Assembly (NCBI GenBank): GCA_016933025.1
Contig: JAFGBT010000034.1
Span: 104,122-168,121 of the forward strand
DNA length: 64,000 bases
Source of the DNA: Spirochaetota bacterium
GTDB lineage: Bacteria; Spirochaetota; UBA4802; UBA5550
Direction of reading: 5' to 3'
The position numbers and the translations under genes were made by a program. The notes below the pieces were generated by a model. That model was not told where the DNA came from. It saw only the letters and a list, made by a program, of their open reading frames with translations, and searched no databases. Within the stretch, counting starts at the first letter, position 1. Every line of letters begins with the position of its first letter. Shown one piece after another: positions 34,343 through 43,469 of this stretch.

Positions 34343-35932
34343 CTATTTCACCTCTATCACCAGGATCGTGGCGTCGTCGCGCATGCTCCCGGTCCCGATA
34401 AAGGCCTGTATGTCTCCGGTAATGGCGGCCAGGACATCGTCAGCTGGCGACGCGAAGTTGCTTTTTATGGAGTGTATCAGGCCTTCGACGCCGTACTCGC
34501 CTCCGTCGGGATTGCGGCACTCAACGATGCCGTCGGTGTAGAGGAATATCTTGTCTCCTTTTGCGATGTCAATGGAGGTCGAAGCGTACTTTTCGTTCAT
34601 TTCCTCGTTGACGCCGAGGGGGCCCCCCGTGGCGGTCAGGGGAATTATGCTCTCTCCGTTGGATTTAACCAGCAGGGACTTTTCGTGCCCCGCGTTGCAG
34701 TACGAGAGGGTGCTTTTTTCTTCGATGATGACATAGATGCCGGTGAAATACACGCTCATGATCGATTGTGACTTGCTGAAGAGCCGCAGGAATTCGGTGT
34801 TGATATGTCTGATGAGCTCGGCAGGGTTGTCGTACAGCGGCGCTGCGCGGTTGAACATCTCCTTGAGCATCATGGTTATCAGCGCGGCGGGGACCCCGTG
34901 CCCGGTCACGTCCAGGAGAATTGCGCCGATTCGCGACTTGCCGAGCCGCATGATGTCGTAAAAATCGCCGCTGACCTTGGCCAGCGAACGGTGGAATATG
35001 GCGAGGTCGTAATGGCGGTCGCTCTTCACCTCCGGGTAAATGAGCTCCTGGACGCCGCTGGCGATGTCCATCTCGTATTCCATTTCGTCTTTCTGGCGCT
35101 GGAGCGTGATTATTTTCTGCTGGATAGAGTCGGCCATGTTGTTGAATGCTATCCCGAGCTCGCCAATCTCGTCTTTCTTCTTGATTTCGGCGCGCGCGTC
35201 AAGGTTGCCCCGGCTTATCTCCAGACTCTTCTCGTGGAGGGCCTGTATCGGCCGAATAAATACCCGCTGGAACACTATGGCAAATACGACATGGAAAGCC
35301 GCCAGGAAACCGAGGATGACGAGGATCAGGCGGTAGAGCTCGCCCAGTCGCTTCTGGAAGTCCCGCATCTCCATCTTCAGCAGAAGGATAGTGTCCCCTA
35401 TGAGACGCATCCGGTAGGGAATGTAGAAGGATATGACGAATTTTTTTTCGTCCACGGCGGAGTAAAGCCGTCGGCCGGAATAATCGAGGTTCGTCACCGC
35501 CGTTATCCCGTTCCTGATGTCGTACTGGGAGAGGAGGAGCTCCTGCTTTGACTTGTAGAGTATATTTCCTGCTTCGTTGAAGATCAACAGGCTGTCGTCC
35601 CCCGAAAGCTTTTTCTCGATGACGCCGGCCAGGCCCCGCAGCACGTCCTGCCTGGTCCGCAGGTGGAAAATCCCGCCCGCGTCCATTTCGAGGGAGAGCT
35701 TGTTAATGGCCGACATGAAGTCCTCGGTCCGGTCACGGACATGGTACTTGCTGTTTTCAGTTATGAGGTCTATCTGGTTTTCGTAGATCATTATAGTGAA
35801 AAACGACATGTTCACGATGGCCAGGAAAAGGTAGAGAAGGCTCATCTTGACGCTTATCGACTTAACCCGGAGCCTGTTTTCCCTGACCCACCGGAGGAGA
35901 CGCGGGAATATGTTGGATGTGAGTGTGGCCAT
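34343..35932 (-). CDS. Membrane sensor - HAMP - PP2C/SpoIIE phosphatase
   Basis: A 529-residue membrane protein: first helix (~30-50), an ~120-residue extracytoplasmic sensor, second helix (~170-195), a HAMP domain (RPIQALHEKSLEISRGNLDARAE), a short coiled coil and a PP2C/SpoIIE phosphatase (~295-525). The phosphatase metal motifs KVSGDFYDI, LLDVTGHGVPAAL, YCNAGHEKSLL and LYTDGIVECRNPDGG are complete. It probably dephosphorylates a STAS-domain partner, but none is visible nearby. The frame opens at a TTG at 35968; I take the ATG at 35932 because it fits the first helix. The TPR protein follows closely on the same transcript. Confidence 0.88.
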   Translation of the reverse strand: MATLTSNIFPRLLRWVRENRLRVKSISVKMSLLYLFLAIVNMSFFTIMIYENQIDLITENSKYHVRDRTEDFMSAINKLSLEMDAGGIFHLRTRQDVLRGLAGVIEKKLSGDDSLLIFNEAGNILYKSKQELLLSQYDIRNGITAVTNLDYSGRRLYSAVDEKKFVISFYIPYRMRLIGDTILLLKMEMRDFQKRLGELYRLILVILGFLAAFHVVFAIVFQRVFIRPIQALHEKSLEISRGNLDARAEIKKKDEIGELGIAFNNMADSIQQKIITLQRQKDEMEYEMDIASGVQELIYPEVKSDRHYDLAIFHRSLAKVSGDFYDIMRLGKSRIGAILLDVTGHGVPAALITMMLKEMFNRAAPLYDNPAELIRHINTEFLRLFSKSQSIMSVYFTGIYVIIEEKSTLSYCNAGHEKSLLVKSNGESIIPLTATGGPLGVNEEMNEKYASTSIDIAKGDKIFLYTDGIVECRNPDGGEYGVEGLIHSIKSNFASPADDVLAAITGDIQAFIGTGSMRDDATILVIEVK

Positions 35933-36146
35933 GTCGAATGTGATATACTCATGTCCCGATAAAGTCAATAACTAAAACCTGAGGCGGGGGGCTATTGGGG
36001 AGGACTGATTATTATGCGGTCCGCGCAGTCCGGTTTCGGTTACAATCGGGGCCGCACGGGTGTTCGAGGCATTTTGTGTTGACGGGCGCAGGAGCGGTTT
36101 TAATGATATACCAGTTTACTGACATATCGTATCGGGAAGGTATTCC

Positions 36147-37190
36147 ATGAAAAAGTTTCTATCTATCGCCGGTATAACCGTTGCCATGCTGTTCGCGGCA
36201 CTACTCATCGCCGGGATCATCCTCTACAGCAAGAAGAGCGTACGATTTTTGCTGGCCATGACGGATATGGTCAAGCCGAAAGACTTTACTGTGGAGGAAA
36301 CCACCATCAGGATAGGCACCGAAGACATCCCGATGATGATCTATCGGCCGGGCGGTAAAAAGGTCGATAAATACTATTTCATGTTGCACGGCCTCACGCC
36401 GGAGTCCTACCGGCATCCTATAATGCTGCAAACCGCCGGCGCCCTCTGCCACGCGACGGGCCGCACGCTGTTTTTGCCGCACATACGGGGGAGCGTTGAG
36501 TGGGGGAGGCCGTTAACGGTGATCGCGAAGGAGATCGCGGACATATATCTCGCCCTGCGAAAAACGTATCCGGGGGAATACAACGCGTTCGGCGCCTGCA
36601 TCGCGGCAACAGGCCTTCTTGTCGTTTTCAACACCATCCCCGTGGAGCAGTATCCGGACAAGATGTTCTTATACGGGCCGTTCTTCACCGGTCCTGATCT
36701 CGTCGAATTTTACAATAGTGCGGGCGTGGAGCTCGATTATATCGTCAGAATGACCAATGCACTGTACAGCGATAAATTCAAGGAAGAAGAAAAGAAGGTA
36801 ATCAGCAGGGCAATCTTCGCCTCGAAGCCCGGGACGACCGACCGCGCGGAGATGAGCAAAATACTTGGCGAGGAGCTCTATCGGAGAATTGACACGGAAA
36901 AAATATACAATCCGCAGGTCGCCCTTCTCGGCAAGTCCGCCATTCTTTCGAAGGGCAGAAAAATACCGCATACCACCGTGTATATCATACACTCACGGGG
37001 GGACAATATCGTCCCCTTTACGGCCGGGCTCTCGCTGCATAATTTTCTTTTGCAGTGCGGAGTGAAAAGTAAATTCGTCGGGACCGGCATTTTCATGCAT
37101 ACCCAGAAAAAGAAGTCACTGAAAAAAATAGCGATCGAGGTAAGGGATCTCATCGAGTTCCTGGATGATTTATTCGCCGAGAACGAGTAG
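36147..37190 (+). CDS. Membrane-anchored alpha/beta hydrolase with a Cys nucleophile
   Basis: A 347-residue protein with one N-terminal membrane helix (~5-28) and an alpha/beta-hydrolase domain after it. The oxyanion strand YYFMLHGLTPE, the nucleophile elbow, a late acid (HSRGDNIVP) and His (GIFMHTQ) follow the family order. The elbow reads GACIA, with Cys at residue 151 where most hydrolases have Ser (GxSxG). Dienelactone hydrolases use Cys in this way, but the rest does not look like that family. Substrate unknown. GGGAAGG precedes the ATG. It ends ten bases from the end of the convergent GH5 gene. Confidence 0.7.
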   Translation: MKKFLSIAGITVAMLFAALLIAGIILYSKKSVRFLLAMTDMVKPKDFTVEETTIRIGTEDIPMMIYRPGGKKVDKYYFMLHGLTPESYRHPIMLQTAGALCHATGRTLFLPHIRGSVEWGRPLTVIAKEIADIYLALRKTYPGEYNAFGACIAATGLLVVFNTIPVEQYPDKMFLYGPFFTGPDLVEFYNSAGVELDYIVRMTNALYSDKFKEEEKKVISRAIFASKPGTTDRAEMSKILGEELYRRIDTEKIYNPQVALLGKSAILSKGRKIPHTTVYIIHSRGDNIVPFTAGLSLHNFLLQCGVKSKFVGTGIFMHTQKKKSLKKIAIEVRDLIEFLDDLFAENE

Positions 37191-37199
37191 AGGCGCCCC

Positions 37200-38633
37200 T
37201 TAACGGGAAAAGGTCAGCCGGATGCTTCCTGGCCCGCTTACGCTGCAGCGGAGATACCCCGCCACTTGTTCGCAGGAACCATTGGCTCCGGCCGGGAGGT
37301 TCAGGTTCGCCCGCCGGCAGTCGGCATAACCGGGCGGGAGGTAGACCACCGTAAATCCAGTTGCGGGATTGTTTTCCCAGGTCAGGGTAAAGCCGTTATC
37401 GTCGCGTACGAACTCTCCCGGGGTTCCGGCGATACGCTGCGGGTATGGCCGGGGCGTGAAGTTGGCGCGCGTGTTGCCGCTGACGTCGGTGATCGAGAGG
37501 TCCTCCATGTTCCACCCGTCCTTGACGTCCTCACGCCACCCGGGCGTGTAGTTCCACTGCGCGCTCGATACCCAGTAGCTGTCGAGCCAGTCGAACTGCG
37601 CCTCCATGTAGCCCTCGACTCCGGCCGTTTCCGCCGGCGCGCCGAATTCGCCGAGCAGCATTGGACACTCCCATGCCACGGCCGTGCCGCGCAGCCTGTT
37701 CAGCGCGTCCGCAGGGGAGGCGCCCAACCAGGCCTTCATCAGCAGAACGACGCCGTCGTAGTAGTGCGGCGAAAAGGCAAAATTGTCGAAGAGGGGTTTT
37801 TCTATGGTGCAGGTTGACATGCCGCTGGAGTCGATCGCGTGGGGCGGAACAAACAGAATTGTGTCGGGGTGCCGGCCGCGGATCCGCGCGGCAATCTTTT
37901 CGTAGAGATCGTGGAGCTCGGCGTCCGTGCCCCAGGGCTCGTTGATGATGTCGTAGCCTATGACGTTCGGGTGCTTGGCCATCCGTTCCGCCACGGATTC
38001 GACCATGTTCAGGTAGCGCGTCTTCGCGCCGTAGGTGTCCCGGTGAAAATCGGCCCATGTTTGATGATGGGAGAGGTCGACCAGCATCTGCACGCCCCAT
38101 GAGGAACAGGCCTCGCCGTTATCAGGTGTTATCAGTTCAATCTCTTCGGGAACGGCCCACGGAGGAAAGCCGTCGCCGCAGCCGTTTATTGAAAAGCGTG
38201 AGTATGCGTCCTGGTGAAAGTCGACGATGACATAGATGCCGCGCTCGCGCGCCCACGCCGTTGCCCGCTCGTAATACGATAGATAACTTTCGTTATAGGA
38301 GCACCGGGTCGGCTCGTACGCCTCCCAGGTGAAGATGAGCCGTATCAGGTTGATGCCCCAGCCTGGCAGGGGATCCAGCGTGGACGCGTCGGTTATCGGC
38401 GTGAAGGGAGGCACTTTGGAATTGCCGGCCATGTTAATGCCCCGCAGGATCACGGTGCCGCCGCCGGTGTCCTTGAAGCGGCCCCCCTCGGAACGGAGCG
38501 GCGCGGGGACCTGGGCGGGCTCTCCGTAGGTTTGAGCCGGGCAGGTATCGGGCTGAGGAGCGACCTTCCCGCACGATTGGAGCATGAGAAAGGAGAGAGC
38601 CGTAAGGCACATCAGGGCATGCAGTCGCATCAT
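37200..38633 (-). CDS. GH5 family lipoprotein, endoglycoceramidase-like
   Basis: A 477-residue predicted lipoprotein (signal ending LQSC). Residues ~55-370 are a GH5 TIM barrel with INLIRLIFTWEAYEP, YVIVDFHQDAYSRF, the acid/base E232 in YDIINEPWG and the nucleophile E329 in LLGEFGAP. The C-terminal ~100 residues form a small beta domain (with YPQRIAGTPGEF), as in the GH5 C-terminal domain. The layout (HQD motif, INEPWG, GEFGAP) is that of endoglycoceramidases and related glycosylceramidases, which cut the glycan from glycosphingolipids. A bacterial anchor of this kind hints at use of eukaryotic lipids, but a glucosidase on another lipid glycoside is also possible. Transcribed alone; no transporters adjacent. 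Confidence 0.85.
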   Translation of the reverse strand: MMRLHALMCLTALSFLMLQSCGKVAPQPDTCPAQTYGEPAQVPAPLRSEGGRFKDTGGGTVILRGINMAGNSKVPPFTPITDASTLDPLPGWGINLIRLIFTWEAYEPTRCSYNESYLSYYERATAWARERGIYVIVDFHQDAYSRFSINGCGDGFPPWAVPEEIELITPDNGEACSSWGVQMLVDLSHHQTWADFHRDTYGAKTRYLNMVESVAERMAKHPNVIGYDIINEPWGTDAELHDLYEKIAARIRGRHPDTILFVPPHAIDSSGMSTCTIEKPLFDNFAFSPHYYDGVVLLMKAWLGASPADALNRLRGTAVAWECPMLLGEFGAPAETAGVEGYMEAQFDWLDSYWVSSAQWNYTPGWREDVKDGWNMEDLSITDVSGNTRANFTPRPYPQRIAGTPGEFVRDDNGFTLTWENNPATGFTVVYLPPGYADCRRANLNLPAGANGSCEQVAGYLRCSVSGPGSIRLTFSR

Positions 38634-38799
38634 GTTTCCTCCCGTGCGGCCGGCGGGTGCTCCGGCCGTTGTATAAATCCGAGTCGGGCAACGAGCATCT
38701 ATGTTTTCTGATAGCAGTACGATTGGCCCTCAAATCAGAAAAGGAGTTTACATTATTTCACCTGAGGCTGTCTCATCAAAAGAAACGAAAATTATTTTT

Positions 38800-38834
38800 G
38801 CGTATTGCGCCGGCTTCTGCGGAAACCGCGCAAT
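38800..38834 (-). terminator. Probable terminator after mltG
   Basis: On the minus strand, ATTGCGCGGTTTC pairs with GAAGCCGGCGCAAT (one bulge, one G-U pair, loop CGCA) and is followed by ACGCAAAAATAATTTT. It lies 8 bases past the mltG stop. The tail is weaker than a classical T-run. Confidence 0.5.
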
Positions 38835-38841
38835 GATCGGG

Positions 38842-39804
38842 CTATCTTCTTCTCTGATAGAGCATGACCGCCTCGTTGTGTTCCCTGAGGGTCCTGGAAA
38901 ATTTATGCGATCCGTCGTTTTTCGATACGAAGTAGAGGTAGTCGGTCTTCTTCGGGTACATCGCAGCGTAAATGGACTCGCGTCCGGGCGAGCAGATGGG
39001 GGTCGGGGGAAGCCCGGTCCTCCGGTAGGTGTTGTACGGCGAGTTGCTCTTGAGATCGCTCACGGTTATGGGGCCGGTGAACTTTTTGACCGCATAGCGC
39101 ACGGTCGGGTCGCAGTCGAGCCTCATGTTTCTTTTCAGACGGTTGTGGAAAACCGATGATATAAACTCCCGCTCGTTGTAGACCCTGGCTTCCTTCTCAA
39201 CCAGTGACGCCAGCGTCAGAATTTCGTGGGCGGTCATTCCGGGTCCGTAGGCGGGCCTGTCGCCAAGGACGGCCTTCATTTTCCTGCGCATGGCGCCGAT
39301 GATGTCCCTGGAGTCCGAGGATTCAGGAAAGACGTAGGTGTCCGGGAAGAGGTAGCCTTCGGCGGAGGGAGCATTGATGCCCAGCGATTTCAGGTAGCTA
39401 CTGTCCGAGGCGTAGCTGAGGAATTCGCCCGAGTTGCAGATCTCGTTGGCCTCGAGACGGTCTGCTATCTGGAAGAGGTTGAATCCCTCCGGGATGGTGA
39501 TCTTTCTGGAAAGAACATCTCCCCGCGTGAGCTTTAAAAGAATTTCCATGGAACTCATGCCGGAAAAAATCTTGTACCTGCCCGCCCTGATATAACGGCG
39601 CAGGAGAAGGCGCGAGGAGTAGACGAAAAAATTAGGGCTTCTGATCAGGTTGTTCTTGTGGAGATTGACGGCGATCGTTCTCGTTGTTTCGCCGTATGCC
39701 ACGGTGAAGGACTGCTCGGTCATGCCGGAGGGCGGAGAATTGAAATAATAGAGCACCGCGGCTGCGAGGAGCGCGGGAAGAATGATGAATAGCAATTTTT
39801 TCAT
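38842..39804 (-). CDS. mltG: Endolytic murein transglycosylase MltG
   Basis: A 320-residue inner-membrane enzyme with one N-terminal membrane helix (MKKLLFIILPALLAAAVLYY). A LysM-like fold follows, then the YceG catalytic domain with SAEGYLFPDTY, the catalytic Glu in LASLVEKEARV, LDCDPTVRYAV and LPPTPICSPG. MltG cuts nascent glycan strands and so ends peptidoglycan synthesis. The frame reads further up to 39855, but the membrane helix and family length fit the ATG at 39804. It starts four bases after the stop of the DprA-like gene, so both are on one transcript. Confidence 0.93.
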   Translation of the reverse strand: MKKLLFIILPALLAAAVLYYFNSPPSGMTEQSFTVAYGETTRTIAVNLHKNNLIRSPNFFVYSSRLLLRRYIRAGRYKIFSGMSSMEILLKLTRGDVLSRKITIPEGFNLFQIADRLEANEICNSGEFLSYASDSSYLKSLGINAPSAEGYLFPDTYVFPESSDSRDIIGAMRRKMKAVLGDRPAYGPGMTAHEILTLASLVEKEARVYNEREFISSVFHNRLKRNMRLDCDPTVRYAVKKFTGPITVSDLKSNSPYNTYRRTGLPPTPICSPGRESIYAAMYPKKTDYLYFVSKNDGSHKFSRTLREHNEAVMLYQRRR

Positions 39805-39808
39805 GGTT

Positions 39809-40732
39809 CTATCCGAATTTCGCCGCGCCGATAATCCTGTCCATGTTCGGCGCAAGCATCTCGTTCACCATCCTTCCCAGTACCGGTATTCCATCTAGTT
39901 CGTCCATGATTTTTTTATTGCCGCCCGCATTTTTTGGATATTCCCCGTACTCGGTTATGAAGAGCGGAATATTCAGGTTGTGCGCGGATTTGGCGGCCTC
40001 GAAGATGCCGCCCTCCGGTGGCGCCTCCACGATGAAGACCGCGCATGACAGGGCGCATATGATTTTATTCCGGATGAAGGCGTTGTACTTGTTTGCCTCC
40101 CGGGAGGGATAGAAGGGCGACACGATGAGCATTCGGTCGGGGTTCATGACGTCGCGCAGGATGTCGGGAACGGTTAAATGGAAAATGCCGTAGGGGACGA
40201 ATGCGACGGTGCAGCCGTTGTTCACCAGCGCGGACCGGTGAGCGATCAGGTCCGCGCCCCGTGCATAGCCGCTGATGACGACGATGTCATGAATGGCGAG
40301 TTCGCGCGCAGCCCCGAAGGTGATCATTTCGCCCCTCTCGCTCACGTCCTTATCGCCGAGAACGGCGACGCCCTTCTGCTGAAGCAGGCGGGTGTTGCCG
40401 AAGGCGTAGAGGATTGGCGGAATGGCGTGGCCCAGGATATCGCGCAGTCGCCGTGGATACAGATCGGAAAAGAACGGGATCACCTCGATCCCCGATTCGA
40501 GGAGCTTGAAATAATCCTCTTCGATTTTGGGAAGCGACTGACTTACTCCGGCGAGAGCTTCCGCGATCTTTTCAGGCAGCCTGAACTCTTTTTCGATCTC
40601 GTCCGCAGACAGCTCGCAGAGGTCTGACACGGACAGGTCAAGCTCCTTCAGGGATTCCGATATCTCCATGAGGTTCGCAGGCCCTATGCCGTGCATCTGT
40701 TCCAGGGCTATCCAGTATTTTGTGTTGTTCAT
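39809..40732 (-). CDS. DprA/Smf-family paralogue
   Basis: A 307-residue cytoplasmic protein. The N-terminal helical part (MHGIGPANLMEISESL) resembles the SAM domain of DprA. The Rossmann-like core follows (VAVLGDKDVSERGEM, VVISGYARGADLIAHRSAL, FVPYGIFHL, RNKIICALSCAVFIVEAPPEGGIFEAAKSA). DprA loads RecA on incoming single-stranded DNA, and this protein shares its fold. It has lost the usual GxxGxDxAAHxGAL wording and the C-terminal winged helix, however, and a more typical DprA is encoded at 43.5 kb. Its role is probably different. mltG follows in the same transcript. Confidence 0.8.
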   Translation of the reverse strand: MNNTKYWIALEQMHGIGPANLMEISESLKELDLSVSDLCELSADEIEKEFRLPEKIAEALAGVSQSLPKIEEDYFKLLESGIEVIPFFSDLYPRRLRDILGHAIPPILYAFGNTRLLQQKGVAVLGDKDVSERGEMITFGAARELAIHDIVVISGYARGADLIAHRSALVNNGCTVAFVPYGIFHLTVPDILRDVMNPDRMLIVSPFYPSREANKYNAFIRNKIICALSCAVFIVEAPPEGGIFEAAKSAHNLNIPLFITEYGEYPKNAGGNKKIMDELDGIPVLGRMVNEMLAPNMDRIIGAAKFG

Positions 40733-41363
40733 ACCTATAGCAATGGGGCTCCTTCAGCCCGGATAAACCGATTTTGACAGACAATACCAGGAGGGGGCGT
40801 GAAAAGTCAATTTAAATGCTTGTTCTCAGCCGTTCATGCGGGATTGGCGAAGGGACTGTTGGCAGTCATGCCGGAGGGGACATCGCATTGAGAGAGGCGG
40901 CAGTGATGGATGCCCGATTTCGAGGGTCGGCAGTATCCCCCGCGATTTTCGATCGCATCCGGGTGCGCGAGCCGACAAATATTTAACAATCGTTAAAAAT
41001 AATTGAACGCCGTGTCATTATTGAACACCGCGGCCTTCAGCCAAGCCGGTACAGATGTATGCAATTTTCAGTCGTGGCAAAAGCCGAGGTGTATCCCCTT
41101 TTTTTGTTATTTTTTGATTTACCATCATTAATTCCGTTGACAGATATCCTTCAAAAATTATTTTGAAAAATAATGATTTTTTATTAAGTTTAAAAAATTT
41201 TGGATTAACAACGCAATTGAGAGAGATTAAAAATCATTGAGCGTGCCGGTACCTGGGGCATTACAAAGAGTGCCGTGTCCCGGATGCCATGATTATCATT
41301 TCTCTTGCTAATATATACTCGCATCACAACAACAATATAACAAATTATTTCAGGAGGTCCATG
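40733..41363. other. Long intergenic region upstream of acyl-CoA dehydrogenase
   Basis: The 631 bases between two divergent transcripts hold no credible gene. The left third is GC-rich. From 40970 the sequence is AT-rich, with an inverted repeat TTTAAC-AATC-GTTAAA (40982-40997), a near-repeat ATTGAACGCCG / ATTGAACACCG, and a TATACT at 41314-41319 that could be the -10 of the dehydrogenase promoter. A transcription factor site is likely but not identified. Confidence 0.45.
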
Positions 41364-43241
41364 ATGGCATTAAATCCTATAGTCGATTCCAGAGACATAC
41401 GCTTTGTTCTCTTTGAGCAGCTGGAAGTGGATAAGTTTGCCGCGAAAAACAAAAGATACGCAGACTTCGATAAAGACACGTTTGAAAGCACACTAGACCT
41501 TGCCGAGAAGCTCGCTGTTGAGAAAATCTATCCTACGTATAAAGACGGCGACCGGGAAGGGTGTACTTTCGTTCCGGACACAAAAGAAGTCAAGATCCCC
41601 AAATGCTACAAGCCCGCCCTTGACGCCTACTACGAGACCGGCTTTATCGGCACGATGGACGAGCCGGAGATCGGCGGCATGGGTATGCCGGCGGTTTTAT
41701 ACCTGGCAGTCATGGAATACCAGTGCGCGGCCAACTACAACATAATGATGTACCCGGGACTGACGCACGGCGCGATGGAACTCGTCAACACCTTCGGCAC
41801 CCAGGAGCAGAAGGACATGTATATTCCCAAGATGATGTCCGGCGAGTGGGGCGGCTCCATGTGTCTGACAGAGCCGGATGCCGGTTCCGACGTCGGCGCC
41901 CTGAAGACCAAGGCGGTCAAGCAGGCCGACGGCACCTATAAGATCACCGGCCAGAAGATATTCATCTCTTCGGGCGAAAACGACTACTACCAGAACATGA
42001 TTCATCCGGTCCTGGCCCGCATTGAAGGCGACCCGGCCGGAACGAAGGGTATCTCGATCTTCATAGTTCCCAAGTTCCTGGTCAACAAGGACGGCTCTCT
42101 CGGCGAAAGCAATGATGTGAGCTGCGCCGGCATCGAGCACAAGATGGGCATCAAGGGCTCCGCAACCTGTACGCTGAGCTTCGGCGACAACGGGAACTGC
42201 AAGGGCTGGCTCCTCGGCGAAGAGCGGAAGGGGATGAAGATAATGTTCCAGATGATGAACGAGGCCCGTCTCGGCGTCGGCATGCAGGCGCTTGCGCTTT
42301 CCAGCGCCGCGTACATGCACGCCGCAACTTACGCGAAGAACCGGATCCAGGGCGTGCACGTAACCCAAATGCTGAACCCGGAAGCAAAGAGCATAACGAT
42401 CAGCAATCACCCGGATGTGAAGCGGATGCTGCTCTGGATGAAGTCCTATGTGGAGGGTATGCGCTTCATGACCTACTACCTGTCACATTCGCTCAACATT
42501 GAGCGTTTTTCAGAAAGCGAAGAAGAGAGGAAAGAGGCCCTGGGGATCGCCGAGATCATGATCCCGATCTGCAAGGCCGGCAACAGCGACAAGTCGGTGG
42601 AAATAACCTCCGAAGCGATGCAGGTATACGGCGGATACGGGTTCTGCTCGGAATATCCAGTGGAGCAGATGATGCGGGATTCCAAGATCACCTGTATATA
42701 TGAGGGGACCAACGGCATCCAGTCGATGGACCTCACCATGCGGAAGATCCTCATGAACGAGAACCAGTACAACTACAGCATCCTCAAGAAGAAGATGAGC
42801 GAGGCCATTAAAAAAGCGAAGGGGATCGTCGACGACAAGTACGTGGCGCTGGTCGAGCGCGGCGTGCAGAAGCTCGACGAGGTCATCGAGATGATGAAGG
42901 GCCAGATGGCGAAGGGCCAGTTCCTCCTTCTCTTCATGAACGCCACGCCGCTCCAGCAGGCGATGTTCATGCTCTGCATGGCATGGGCGCACCTTTCATC
43001 ACTGGCGATTACCCAGCCGAAGATGAAAGAGCTCGTCGGAGACAAAAAGGGCGAGGACCGCGAAAAGTTTCTCAAGGACAACGCGGAAGCGTCGTTCTAT
43101 TCCGGAAAGGTCGTTTCTTCCCAGTTCTATCTCGGAGCCGAGTTCCCGAAATACTTCGGTAAAATAGAGGCTCTTCTATTCGGCGAAGGCGCGGTCATCA
43201 AGGCATCTGATCCGGTCTTCACGGGAATGCTCGAGCAGTAA
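41364..43241 (+). CDS. Acyl-CoA dehydrogenase with C-terminal extension
   Basis: A 625-residue flavoenzyme for the first oxidation step of fatty-acyl-CoA. The protein is longer than the ~380 residues of simple family members and matches the long FadE/YusJ type, with an extra C-terminal helical domain (~460-600). Motifs: MCLTEPDAGSDVG, the FAD-binding KITGQKIFISSGE, VQVYGGYGFCSEYPVEQMMRDSKI-type helix and catalytic Glu in YEGTNGIQ. AGGAGGT lies six bases before the ATG at 41364 (the ATG at 41361 is also possible). The frame extends to 41289, but that part is AT-rich non-coding sequence. It is a single-gene transcript with a strong terminator. Confidence 0.94.
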   Translation: MALNPIVDSRDIRFVLFEQLEVDKFAAKNKRYADFDKDTFESTLDLAEKLAVEKIYPTYKDGDREGCTFVPDTKEVKIPKCYKPALDAYYETGFIGTMDEPEIGGMGMPAVLYLAVMEYQCAANYNIMMYPGLTHGAMELVNTFGTQEQKDMYIPKMMSGEWGGSMCLTEPDAGSDVGALKTKAVKQADGTYKITGQKIFISSGENDYYQNMIHPVLARIEGDPAGTKGISIFIVPKFLVNKDGSLGESNDVSCAGIEHKMGIKGSATCTLSFGDNGNCKGWLLGEERKGMKIMFQMMNEARLGVGMQALALSSAAYMHAATYAKNRIQGVHVTQMLNPEAKSITISNHPDVKRMLLWMKSYVEGMRFMTYYLSHSLNIERFSESEEERKEALGIAEIMIPICKAGNSDKSVEITSEAMQVYGGYGFCSEYPVEQMMRDSKITCIYEGTNGIQSMDLTMRKILMNENQYNYSILKKKMSEAIKKAKGIVDDKYVALVERGVQKLDEVIEMMKGQMAKGQFLLLFMNATPLQQAMFMLCMAWAHLSSLAITQPKMKELVGDKKGEDREKFLKDNAEASFYSGKVVSSQFYLGAEFPKYFGKIEALLFGEGAVIKASDPVFTGMLEQ

Positions 43242-43265
43242 GAATAAATCATATCAGATCACAAC

Positions 43266-43299
43266 AATGGCCGGGATTTACTTCCCGGCCATTTTTTTT
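43266..43299 (+). terminator. Rho-independent terminator of the acyl-CoA dehydrogenase gene
   Basis: An 11-bp perfect GC-rich stem (43266-43276 with 43283-43293), six-base loop, and a run of eight T (43292-43299). It begins 25 bases after the stop codon. Confidence 0.93.
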
Positions 43300-43469
43300 C
43301 ATTTTGATAAAATATATATTGATAAAATTTACACACCTTGCATAATTATGTCACATTTCGTTTAGAGCCGTCCCTGTTGGTCCGGTAATGAAAAAATTTT
43401 TCTATATCGGCGGCACTGTTCGTTACTATGATATTGAATCATTCAATGGACAGGAGGATATCGCCAGGC

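Noticed and set aside
36079..36109. Promoter TTGACG with TAATGATAT for the alpha/beta hydrolase
   Set aside because: The -35 is good but the spacing to a proper -10 is off (16 or 19 bases), so I did not list it as a feature.
38701..39159. 152-residue plus-strand frame starting in the gap before mltG
   Set aside because: Most of it is antisense to mltG, with no ribosome site and no family resemblance.
41289..41360. N-terminal extension of the acyl-CoA dehydrogenase
   Set aside because: The sequence is AT-rich promoter-like DNA; AGGAGGT lies immediately before the ATG at 41361/41364.
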